A stretch of DNA of 64,000 nucleotides from JALYOC01 sp036675345 (GTDB taxonomy: Bacteria; Myxococcota; Myxococcia; Myxococcales; Myxococcaceae), in contig JAKFFE010000032.1 of assembly GCA_036675345.1 (NCBI GenBank), positions 186,001-250,000 of the forward strand, written 5' to 3'. Each line of letters opens with the position of its first letter. Position 1 is the stretch's first letter. A program made the position numbers and the translations under genes. This document shows positions 1 through 6,711 of this stretch, piece after piece. Under the pieces are notes generated by a model that was not told where the DNA came from, did not search any database, and saw only the letters and a program-made list of their open reading frames with translations.

Positions 1-1
1 C

Positions 2-622
2 AGCATGGTCGGCCTGCAGCGGTACCGGGACCTGGGCGCGCGCTTTGCCAACGACCCGGACAAGTTCCGCAAGATCCTGGAGCAGCGGCAGAAGCAGGGG
101 CTGCTGACCGTGGGCTTCTCCGCCGGCGCGGACCAGTTGATGGAGAAGCTGTTCCGGGTCACCCACCACATCCCGGGCGACAACCGCGCCTTCGGCCTGA
201 TCACCGACACCCTGCTCACCCTCCACCACGACCCGTCCCGGGACGCCTCCCTGTTCGACGCGGCCCGCGAGTTCCCCCAGTCCCGGGTGTTCGGCCTCCC
301 CAACGATTCGGCGCTGTCCGTCTCCCGCGGGGTCACCCCCCAGGGCGGGCAGTGGCAGCTGACCGAGTTCGTGATCGACACCAGCTGGGATCGCCCCGCC
401 GACGCCTGGCACGTGCGCACCCGCAGCGGCGCCACCATCCAGCACTTCTACGCGGACGGGCGGCACTGGTCCTTCCAGCAGGGAGACTGGATGCTGAGGG
501 TGAAGTCCGCGGACGGAAAGCAGGACCAAAGCTGGATCGGCTCCGGCGGCCGGGTGATCGCCTACCAGACCCAACAGGCCCAGGAGACGAAGTCCGCCGA
601 GCAGCTGATCGCCGCGAACTAA
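2..622 (+). CDS. Cyanophycinase-like (peptidase S51 type) protein, C-terminal part
   Basis: The frame is open to the left edge, so the gene begins outside the window; the first ATG at 5 is probably internal. The visible 205 residues contain VGFSAGADQLM, which matches the nucleophile turn (G-x-S-A-G-A) of cyanophycinase and related type-1 glutamine amidotransferase-like serine hydrolases. Further on, DTLLTLHH and VFGLPNDSALSV resemble the segments that carry the conserved Asp/His and the 'G(I/L)xxDxAL' strand in that family. The last 80 residues are less recognisable and rich in Trp, Gln and Ser. Substrate is not predictable; many such proteins do not act on cyanophycin. The stop lies just before the REP-like hairpin. 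Confidence 0.6.
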   Translation, partial: SMVGLQRYRDLGARFANDPDKFRKILEQRQKQGLLTVGFSAGADQLMEKLFRVTHHIPGDNRAFGLITDTLLTLHHDPSRDASLFDAAREFPQSRVFGLPNDSALSVSRGVTPQGGQWQLTEFVIDTSWDRPADAWHVRTRSGATIQHFYADGRHWSFQQGDWMLRVKSADGKQDQSWIGSGGRVIAYQTQQAQETKSAEQLIAAN

Positions 623-625
623 GGA

Positions 626-706
626 AAAGGGGACAGGCTACATTTCCCGGTCCCTGGATTGCATCCCCTGCAATCGGGAAGCCCGGAAATGTAGCCTGTC
701 CCCTTT
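626..706. repeat. REP-like long inverted repeat (hairpin)
   Basis: A 22-base arm at 626-647 (starting AAAGGGGACAGGC) is matched perfectly in inverted orientation at 685-706. Inside it a second perfect stem, GATTGCA at 657-663 and TGCAATC at 669-675, is flanked by TCCC/GGGA pairs, so almost the whole 81 bases can fold into one cruciform. It sits between two tail-to-tail genes. The arm sequence looks like the GGGGACAGGC-type REP repeats often found with Y1 (RAYT) transposases; that link is from memory. No transposase is in the window. It could also act as a bidirectional terminator. Confidence 0.75.
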
Positions 707-720
707 ATTGTCTTGGCGCG

Positions 721-1503
721 TTACTTCCCCTGGAACACGGGGGTGCGCTTCTCCAGGAAGGCCTTCATCCCCTCGCGCTGATCCTGGGAACCGAAGAGCA
801 TCGAGAAGCCCTGGCGCTCCAGTTCGTTGGCGGCGCGCAGGTCGGAGTCGGCGCCGAACTCGATCACTCGCTTGGCCTGGGCAATGGCCAGCGGCGCCTT
901 CTTCATCATCTTGGCCGCCATCTCCCGGCAGTGGGGCAGCAGCTTCTCGGGCGGGAACACGTCCAGCACCAGGCCGATGTCCTTGGCCTTGGCCGCGTCG
1001 ATGATCTCCCCGGTGAAGATCAGCTCCTTGGCCCGGACCCGGCCCACCAGGCGGGTCAGCCGCTGGGTGCCGCCAAAGCCGGGGATCACCCCCAGCCCCA
1101 CCTCGGGCAGACCGAACTTGGCCTTCTCCGAGGCGTAGATCAGGTCACAGCACAGGGCCAGCTCACAGCCGCCGCCCAGCGCAAAGCCGTTCACCGCCGC
1201 GATGGTGGGGATGCTCAGCGACTCCATCAACTGGAACACCCGGTGGCCGACCCCGGCGAACTCCCGGGCCTCGTTGGGGGTCAGCTCCGCCATCTCGGTG
1301 ATGTCCGCGCCGGCCACGAAGGCCTTCTCCCCTGCCCCGGTGACGATCAGCGCCCGCAGCTGGCTGTTGTGGGCCAGAAAGCGCAGCGCCAGCTCGGTCT
1401 CCTGCAGCGCCTTGGTGTTGAAGGCGTTGAGGGCCTTGGGCCGATCGATGGTCAGGATCGCCAGCGAGTCTTCGAATTCCAGCCGGATGTTCTCGTAGGC
1501 CAT
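721..1503 (-). CDS. Enoyl-CoA hydratase (crotonase family)
   Basis: The product has 260 residues, the normal length of a single-domain crotonase, which hydrates 2-enoyl-CoA to 3-hydroxyacyl-CoA in the cytoplasm. Oxyanion-hole segments are visible (AGADI near 65-69 and GGGCELA near 110-116). Both catalytic glutamates of true hydratases are present, Glu114 and Glu134 (GLPEVGLG). The gene follows the 3-hydroxybutyryl-CoA dehydrogenase gene by 15 bases in the same direction, so the pair forms a two-step beta-oxidation or butyrate-type module. The start is ATG at 1503. Chain-length specificity cannot be read from sequence; short-chain (Crt-like) is most likely because of the partner. Confidence 0.93.
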   Translation of the reverse strand: MAYENIRLEFEDSLAILTIDRPKALNAFNTKALQETELALRFLAHNSQLRALIVTGAGEKAFVAGADITEMAELTPNEAREFAGVGHRVFQLMESLSIPTIAAVNGFALGGGCELALCCDLIYASEKAKFGLPEVGLGVIPGFGGTQRLTRLVGRVRAKELIFTGEIIDAAKAKDIGLVLDVFPPEKLLPHCREMAAKMMKKAPLAIAQAKRVIEFGADSDLRAANELERQGFSMLFGSQDQREGMKAFLEKRTPVFQGK

Positions 1504-1518
1504 GGGCCAGTTCCCCCT

Positions 1519-2367
1519 CTAGTACTTGTAGAAACCGCGCCCGCTCTTCTTGCCGTACCAGCCGGCGTCCACGTACTGGCGCAACAGCGGGCAGGGACGG
1601 TACTTCGGATCGCCCAGGCCCTTGTGCAGGACCTCGGCGATGAACAGCACCGTGTCCAGACCAATGAAGTCCGCCAGGGTCAGCGGGCCCATCGGCTGGT
1701 TGGTCCCCAGCTTCATCGCGGTGTCGATGTCCTCCGGCGTCCCCAGCCCCTCCATCAGGGCGTAGCAGGCCTCGTTGATCATCGGGATCAGGATCCGGTT
1801 CACGATGAACCCCGGGTAGTCCTTGGAGACCACCGTGGTCTTCCCCATCTTCTCCGCCAGCCCCTTGGTGGCCGCGTAGGTCTCCTCGGAGGTGGCCGCG
1901 CCGCGGATCAGCTCCACCAGCGACATCAGCGGCACCGGGTTCATGAAGTGCATCCCGATCACCGCCTCCGGCCGCTTGGTGGCGGTGGCGATGCGGGTGA
2001 TCGGGATCGAGGAGGTGTTGGTGGCCAGCACCCCGCCGGGGCGCACCACCCCATCCAGCTCGGCGAAGATCTTCCGCTTCAGATCCTCGTTCTCGGTGAC
2101 CGCCTCGATGGCCACGTCCACGTCCTTGGCCACGGTGGCGGAGGTGACCAGCCGGAGGTTGTCGTTGGCCAGCTTGGCGGTGGCCTCGTCGATCTTCTTC
2201 TTCTCCAGCAGCTTGGCGATCCCGCCCCGGATGCGGGTCTCGGCGCGATCCAGCGCCTCCTTCTGCGCGTCCGCCAAAGTGACCTTCAGCCCCGCGGTCA
2301 GTCCGACCTGCGCGATCCCCGAGCCCATCTGCCCGGCGCCCACGACCAGAACGTGTTCCATCGCCAT
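1519..2367 (-). CDS. 3-hydroxybutyryl-CoA (3-hydroxyacyl-CoA) dehydrogenase
   Basis: This 282-residue protein has the N-terminal Rossmann motif VGAGQMGSGIAQ near residues 9-20, which binds NAD(P). The conserved catalytic pair is His140 (GMHFMNPVPLM) and Glu152 (VELIRG), followed by the all-helical C-terminal dimerisation domain. Length and motifs match the stand-alone Hbd/PaaH/FadB2 group rather than fused FadB. It oxidises 3-hydroxyacyl-CoA to 3-ketoacyl-CoA, the step after the crotonase encoded immediately downstream. Start is ATG 2367; ATG at 2361 is two codons further in. The upstream 86 bases to the next gene (2368-2453) presumably hold the promoter. Confidence 0.93.
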   Translation of the reverse strand: MAMEHVLVVGAGQMGSGIAQVGLTAGLKVTLADAQKEALDRAETRIRGGIAKLLEKKKIDEATAKLANDNLRLVTSATVAKDVDVAIEAVTENEDLKRKIFAELDGVVRPGGVLATNTSSIPITRIATATKRPEAVIGMHFMNPVPLMSLVELIRGAATSEETYAATKGLAEKMGKTTVVSKDYPGFIVNRILIPMINEACYALMEGLGTPEDIDTAMKLGTNQPMGPLTLADFIGLDTVLFIAEVLHKGLGDPKYRPCPLLRQYVDAGWYGKKSGRGFYKY

Positions 2368-2453
2368 GTGCTTGCCACCTCGAAATCAGAGAAGTAGCGG
2401 GCTCATATGACGGTCCGGATTCGACCGCCAGCGGTGACTCGGGCGGAGGCGCG

Positions 2454-3470
2454 CTACCGTCGGCGACGACGCAGCGCGCCCAGCACCACCAGCAGCCCCA
2501 GGGCGGCGGGCCAGGCGCCAGGCGCGCTGGTGCAGGCACTGGACAGCACCTGGGCCAGATCGCTCTCCCAGGGCGGGACCTCGTCGCGGCCATCCGGATT
2601 CCCGGAGCACACCGCCTCCACCGCCTGGCAGGTGAGGTTGAAGGGCCGGGTCTCCACCGGCGGCTGGGGATCCTTGAGCGCCAGTGACTCCGGCGGTTCG
2701 GTGCAGGCGTCCGGAGCCAGCGCGGCCGAGCCCGCCAGCCCGTCGTCCAGCTGCGAGAGCAGCCGGGGCATCACGAAGGCGTTGTCCCAGCCCCGGTCGA
2801 TTCCATCCCATTCCCGGGGCGAGCGGACGAACGCGCACAGCCCGGAGCGCAGCGGCCACAGCTTCTGGGTCCGGGCGATGGTGTCCCCCTGGTACAGATC
2901 GTGGGACGCCACCCCCAGCTCGTCCAGGGTCCGGCGGAAGGCCGCGAACACCTCGGCGGTGGCGTGCTCGGCGCAGTCCACCGCCTCCTCCCGGATGTCC
3001 GGGCTGCTGGCGGTGTCCAGGCACATGTCGGAGACCGAGAACCAGGCGTGCTGCGGGTTGGGCATCCCGGAGTGGGCGCAGTTGTCCTGCACGGTGTGCA
3101 GGGCCCGCCCCAGCCCGCTGAGCGCGCGCCGGGCGCTGAGGATGATCGCCTCCGGGGTGCGCGACGGATCGGCCTGCTCCGCCAGGTCCAGGCGGGTCCC
3201 GGCGCCCAGCTCGCGCAGCCGCAGCGCGGACTGGTTGACGCCCTCGCAGACGGTGGACTCCACCGGCAGCTGGGAGTGCGCGGCCAGGTTCTCCCACTCG
3301 TGGGCGTCGGTGTTGTGGTTGGCCACCGCGATCTCCCGACAGCTGGAGACGGGAAAGCCGGCAGCCACGCACGCGTCCAGGGTCAGCTGGTGGTGCCGAT
3401 CCTGGCTCAGCGCCCAGGCCTGGCCGGCCCACAACGCCAGCCCCAGTCCCCACAGTCGGTGCACGGTCAT
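2454..3470 (-). CDS. Exported zinc-phospholipase-C-like protein with MYXO-CTERM tail
   Basis: The 338-residue protein starts with a Sec signal peptide (hydrophobic 5-19, cleavage after AWA). The central part contains IAVANHNTDAHEWE and GRALHTVQDNCAHS. His, Asp and the LHT-x-QD-x-x-(A/S)HS pattern are how bacterial zinc-dependent phospholipase C and related proteins bind metal, so a distant member of that fold is inferred. The C-terminus has Cys-Thr-Ser, then Pro-Gly-Ala-Trp, about 13 hydrophobic residues and five arginines: the MYXO-CTERM layout, cleaved by a dedicated sorting protease and linked to surface display in Myxococcota. It has no obvious Shine-Dalgarno; TAGTCT lies 9 bases before the ATG. 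Enzymatic activity is not proven. Confidence 0.65.
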   Translation of the reverse strand: MTVHRLWGLGLALWAGQAWALSQDRHHQLTLDACVAAGFPVSSCREIAVANHNTDAHEWENLAAHSQLPVESTVCEGVNQSALRLRELGAGTRLDLAEQADPSRTPEAIILSARRALSGLGRALHTVQDNCAHSGMPNPQHAWFSVSDMCLDTASSPDIREEAVDCAEHATAEVFAAFRRTLDELGVASHDLYQGDTIARTQKLWPLRSGLCAFVRSPREWDGIDRGWDNAFVMPRLLSQLDDGLAGSAALAPDACTEPPESLALKDPQPPVETRPFNLTCQAVEAVCSGNPDGRDEVPPWESDLAQVLSSACTSAPGAWPAALGLLVVLGALRRRRR

Positions 3471-3496
3471 CGGTCCGTCAGACTACCGCAGGGGGG

Positions 3497-3829
3497 CTAC
3501 GGACGCCCCAGGGTGAGGTGGTAGGTCTTCTCTCCGCCCACCTCCAGGGTGCGCTTGCCTGCCTCCTGCTTTCCCCCCACCCGGTCGATCACGTAGCGGG
3601 CCTCGTACCGGCCCTCGGAGAGGGACAGCTTCTGCTCCACCCGGGCGGGAGCGCCGTGGGGGAAGCTCTGCACCTCGCGTTTGAGCAGCTGGTTCTCCGG
3701 GCTCCACAGCTGCAGCTCCAGCTGGGTGATCGCCTCGCCTCCCGACTCCAGGCGCCAGACCAGCTGGCGGTCCTGGGGGAAGAGGCTGCTCTGGTACAGC
3801 CACACCCCCAGCGCCACCAGCGCCAACAC
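3497..3829 (-). CDS. Small membrane-anchored protein of unknown function
   Basis: Drawn from GTG at 3829, the product has 110 residues: a hydrophobic segment at the very N-terminus (VALGVWLY), then a beta-rich domain with many Glu/Gln/Arg residues and a repeated pattern resembling a single immunoglobulin-like sandwich. The frame stays open upstream to the previous gene's stop. A CTG at 3886 with AAGGAG six bases ahead would give 129 residues with a basic cytoplasmic leader (HPLLRRLPV) before the membrane segment, which looks more natural; GTG 3829 has no Shine-Dalgarno. The gene lies directly downstream of the 142-residue protein gene and is probably co-transcribed. No family is recognised. 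Confidence 0.6.
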   Translation of the reverse strand: MLALVALGVWLYQSSLFPQDRQLVWRLESGGEAITQLELQLWSPENQLLKREVQSFPHGAPARVEQKLSLSEGRYEARYVIDRVGGKQEAGKRTLEVGGEKTYHLTLGRP

Positions 3830-3883
3830 CGGCAGGCGACGCAGCAGCGGATGGGACAGCGGTCCCTTCTGGCTTGCCTCGGA

Positions 3884-3898
3884 CAGCGGCTACTCCTT
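3884..3898 (-). promoter_or_regulatory. Ribosome binding site pointing to a CTG start
   Basis: On the minus strand AAGGAG (plus-strand 3893-3898) forms the last codons of the upstream gene and is followed by six bases and then CTG (3886-3884), in frame with the small membrane protein. No ATG, GTG or TTG exists between the upstream stop codon and GTG 3829. The site supports a non-standard CTG initiation codon. Confidence 0.45.
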
Positions 3899-4318
3899 CT
3901 TGGGGGAACGGCGCTGACGGCGGGTGCCGACCTCGGAGACCACCAGGGTGGGCTTGGCGGGGTCGCCCTGCTTCTCGGAGGGGATCAGCCGGACCTCGGC
4001 CTTGATCTCCACTGTCATCCCGGTGAGCAGCTTGAGGAACTCCTCCCGCAGCTTCTCCGACTGGAGGAATCCGCGGATCTCCTCCGAGACCACCCGGCTG
4101 ACGTCGGTCTTGGCCTTCTCCGCCTGGCCCAGGATCACCCCCAGCATCTCCTTGGGGACCTTGAGCTGGCCGGCGAGGCTGCGCAGCCCCTCCTCGGTCA
4201 TGAACAGCGCGCCCAGCCCGGCGACGGCCATCTTCTTCACGAACTCGGAGACGCCCCAGCCCCCACCGGGGTGGACATCGCCTTCATCGAAGTCGTCTGG
4301 CTCGTCGTTCGGGTTCAT
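3890..4318 (-). CDS. Conserved small helical protein, function unknown
   Basis: From ATG 4318 the product has 142 residues. This start has GGAGG five bases upstream, whereas the alternative ATG at 4339 has none. The N-terminus is acidic (NDEPDDFDEGD), followed by a short semi-hydrophobic stretch (KKMAVAGLGALFM), then amphipathic helices rich in Lys/Glu and a basic tail (RRQRRSPKKE). The composition resembles small gas-vesicle- or phasin-like helical proteins, but no family can be named. It lies 26 bases downstream of mrp and just upstream of the small membrane protein gene, all on the minus strand, so a three-gene transcript is likely. Confidence 0.7.
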   Translation of the reverse strand: MNPNDEPDDFDEGDVHPGGGWGVSEFVKKMAVAGLGALFMTEEGLRSLAGQLKVPKEMLGVILGQAEKAKTDVSRVVSEEIRGFLQSEKLREEFLKLLTGMTVEIKAEVRLIPSEKQGDPAKPTLVVSEVGTRRQRRSPKKE

Positions 4319-4344
4319 CCAGGCCTCCGCCCGTGACACTAGCC

Positions 4345-5436
4345 TCAGTGGCTGTGGGGGGCAGCCTGGATCACCGGCAGCCGCACCCGGGAGTTCTCCT
4401 GTGAAATGCGGCCGGCCAGGGTCTGGGCGATCTCCATGAACGCCTTGGCCTCCAGGCTGTCCGGGTGGCCCAGCACCACCGGGACCCCGTTGTCGCCGCC
4501 CTGGCGGATCCGCAGCTGCAGCGGGATCTCCCCCAGGAAGGTGATGCCCATCAGCTCGCCGGCGCGCTTGCCGCCGCCGTGATCGAAGATCTCGGTGGCC
4601 TGGTTGCAGTGCGGGCAGATGAACTGGCTCATGTTCTCGATGATCCCCAGCACCGGGATCGAGACCTTGTCGAACATCTGCTTGGCGCGCACCACGTCCG
4701 CCAGCGCCACGTCCTGGGGGGTGGTGACCAGCACCGCGCCGGCCGCGCGCAGCTGCTGGCTGATGGTCAGGGCCACGTCGCCGGTGCCCGGAGGCAGGTC
4801 CAGCACCAGGTAGTCCAGCTCGCCCCAGTTCACGTCCCGCAGCAGCTGGGTCAGCGCGCCGTGCAGCATCGGTCCACGCCAGATCAGCGCCTGGTCCGCC
4901 TCCACCAGGAAGCCGATCGACATCACCGAGATCCCGTGGGCCTCCAGCACGTCCAGCTTCTTGCCGTCACGGCTGACCGGCTTCTTGGTGATCCCGGTCA
5001 TCAGCGGGATCGAGGGGCCGTAGAAGTCCGCGTCCAGCAGGCCGACCTTGGCGCCGCAGCGGGCCAGGGCCACCGCCAGGTTCACCGAGACGGTGCTCTT
5101 GCCCACCCCGCCCTTGCCGGCGCCCACCAGGATCACGTTCTTCACCCCGGGGAGCATCCCGTCCTTGTTGGCCATCCCCGCCGGGGCCGGGCGCACCCGC
5201 GCGCCCCACTCGATGTCGAAGTCGTTGATCCCCGCGCCCTTGAGCGCGGCCTCCGAGTCCGCCTGGATCTTCCCCTTCAGGGGACAGGCCGGGGTGGTGA
5301 GCTCGATCTTGAACTTCACCTGGTTGCCGGTGATCCGGATGTCTTTGACCATTCCCAGCTTCACCAGGTCCTGGTGCAGCTCGGGGTCCATCACCTTCGA
5401 CATCGCGGACAGGACATCACTCTCGTTGAGGCTCAT
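4345..5436 (-). CDS. mrp: Mrp/ApbC family iron-sulfur cluster carrier ATPase
   Basis: The 363-residue protein has an N-terminal MIP18/DUF59-type domain (about 1-85) followed by a deviant Walker A P-loop, GKGGVGKS at 107-114, then Walker B (LVLDLPPGTGD). Near residue 273 the pair Cys-Pro-His-Cys bridges a [4Fe-4S] cluster between subunits in this family. Mrp/NBP35 proteins hold and deliver Fe-S clusters to apo-enzymes in the cytosol, with ATP hydrolysis driving transfer. Domain order and length are those of bacterial Mrp. Start is ATG 5436. The 108 bases upstream separate it from the preceding unknown gene. Confidence 0.93.
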   Translation of the reverse strand: MSLNESDVLSAMSKVMDPELHQDLVKLGMVKDIRITGNQVKFKIELTTPACPLKGKIQADSEAALKGAGINDFDIEWGARVRPAPAGMANKDGMLPGVKNVILVGAGKGGVGKSTVSVNLAVALARCGAKVGLLDADFYGPSIPLMTGITKKPVSRDGKKLDVLEAHGISVMSIGFLVEADQALIWRGPMLHGALTQLLRDVNWGELDYLVLDLPPGTGDVALTISQQLRAAGAVLVTTPQDVALADVVRAKQMFDKVSIPVLGIIENMSQFICPHCNQATEIFDHGGGKRAGELMGITFLGEIPLQLRIRQGGDNGVPVVLGHPDSLEAKAFMEIAQTLAGRISQENSRVRLPVIQAAPHSH

Positions 5437-5544
5437 GGGGCGCGCACACTCTCAAGGGGCAGGGCCAGCGTCCAGTCTCGAGGGGCCCCCCGGTATCAGC
5501 GGGCGTTGCCTCGGGTATCTGCCTGGCTGGTCACTTGCCTTGGG

Positions 5545-5967
5545 TTAACCGCGCTCGGTCAGCTGCGCCAGCGCGTTATCCAGGGACTCGATCAGCGGGG
5601 CCACCGCGGTGGGATCGATCCGGGTCTCCTTGAGCAGCAGCAGCGCCGCCCGGCAGACCTCCGGGTCCACGTGGATCCCCAGGGTGAGCAGGTAGGGATC
5701 GTAGCGGCCGCCCATGGTGCTGCCGCCGGCGTTGAAGGTCCCGGTCATCAGCCCGGTCTTGCGGCTCCACTCCACCGAGATCCGGGAGAAGACCAGCTGG
5801 ATGTGGTGGGGAGGCTCGCCCTGGTGGGTCCAGACGAAGAGCTCGGTGCCGTTGTCGCCCAGGAACCAGCGGACCTTGCCCTCGTCCGGATCGGACTGGA
5901 GGGTGGCAGGATCGATCTCCCGCAGGGTCCCGCCCAGCTTCTGCAGCTGCTCGTCCGACGGTCTCAT
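5545..5967 (-). CDS. Conserved hypothetical protein
   Basis: This 140-residue soluble protein has no signal peptide or membrane segment. The middle (KVRWFLGDNGTELFVW, then HHIQLVFSRISVEWSR) reads as antiparallel beta strands, and the C-terminal third is helical (LLLLKETRIDPTAVAPLIESLDNAL). Its ATG overlaps the stop of the preceding lipoprotein gene (ATGA at 5967-5964), so the two are translationally coupled. No family is recognised; a role linked to the lipoprotein is inferred only from coupling. Confidence 0.7.
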   Translation of the reverse strand: MRPSDEQLQKLGGTLREIDPATLQSDPDEGKVRWFLGDNGTELFVWTHQGEPPHHIQLVFSRISVEWSRKTGLMTGTFNAGGSTMGGRYDPYLLTLGIHVDPEVCRAALLLLKETRIDPTAVAPLIESLDNALAQLTERG

Positions 5968-6578
5968 TCGAGCGCCGCCACCCGGAAGGTCCCGTCTTCA
6001 CGAACCAGCCGCACCGCCTTGCCCTCGCCGATCGGGAACAGCACCGCGTCCCCCTCGAAGCGGGGAGCAGCGCCCTCCAGTGCGGCGCGGGCGCGCGACA
6101 GCCGCTCTTTGGCCAGCGGCTCGGCCCGGAAGTCCTGGGCGAAGGCGGCCGGGGTGTACTGCGCCCGCCAGCCCCCGGAGAGCAGCGCGTAGGCGCCGGC
6201 GAAGTCTCCGGCGTCCACCGCGGAGAGGAAGTCGCGCAAGGTCCCCTGCGCCCGCTCACCGCCGCCGTCGATCACCCGCCAGCCCTCACGGTCCACCACG
6301 CTCACCGGGGTGCCGGCCAGGCGCAGCTCACCGGTGGAGGCGCGCAGCTGCCGGGCGCGTGCGGCGCGGACGGTGGGGTCGGCATAGCGGGCGCGGAAGG
6401 CGGCCTCACTCTCGCCCGCCTGGGGATCAAGCAGCGCGTAGGCGGCGTCCAGCTGTCCCTGCTCCAGAGCGTCGGCGTAGGCCAACGCCGCCGCCGCGGG
6501 ACCGGAGGGGTGCTGCGCATCCCGACAGTGGGCGTCGGTGGACACGCCGGTCCGACACGCAACGAGCGCCACACACAT
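5964..6578 (-). CDS. Lipoprotein with repeated DUF4878-like helical segments, function unknown
   Basis: From ATG 6578 the protein has 204 residues and a lipobox-like VALVAC just seven residues in, too short for a signal peptide. The frame continues upstream as a proper lipoprotein leader (basic TKLRAGRR, then TVAVAG) with CTG at 6623 as the only near-start codon, so the real start may be CTG 6623 (219 residues). Two similar segments occur: AYADALEQGQLDAAYALLDPQ and LSAVDAGDFAGAYALLSGG. Each is a helix pair like those in DUF4878/NTF2-type periplasmic lipoproteins, which suggests an internal duplication. It is coupled to the downstream 140-residue gene. Confidence 0.65.
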   Translation of the reverse strand: MCVALVACRTGVSTDAHCRDAQHPSGPAAAALAYADALEQGQLDAAYALLDPQAGESEAAFRARYADPTVRAARARQLRASTGELRLAGTPVSVVDREGWRVIDGGGERAQGTLRDFLSAVDAGDFAGAYALLSGGWRAQYTPAAFAQDFRAEPLAKERLSRARAALEGAAPRFEGDAVLFPIGEGKAVRLVREDGTFRVAALE

Positions 6579-6711
6579 CCCTGCGACCGCAACGGTTCGG
6601 CGACCGGCGCGGAGCTTTGTCAGCGGTGAAGGCAGCGCCCGTGTCCCATCGGTGGAGCGAAAAAACCTGCGTCGAAGCGCGATGTTAGCACTCCGCCTGC
6701 CGCTCCCAAGT

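Noticed and set aside
352..2397. 681-codon plus-strand frame
   Set aside because: It lies opposite the crotonase and dehydrogenase genes and reads as Gly/Arg/Leu/His-rich sequence with no domain; it is a shadow of high-GC codon use.
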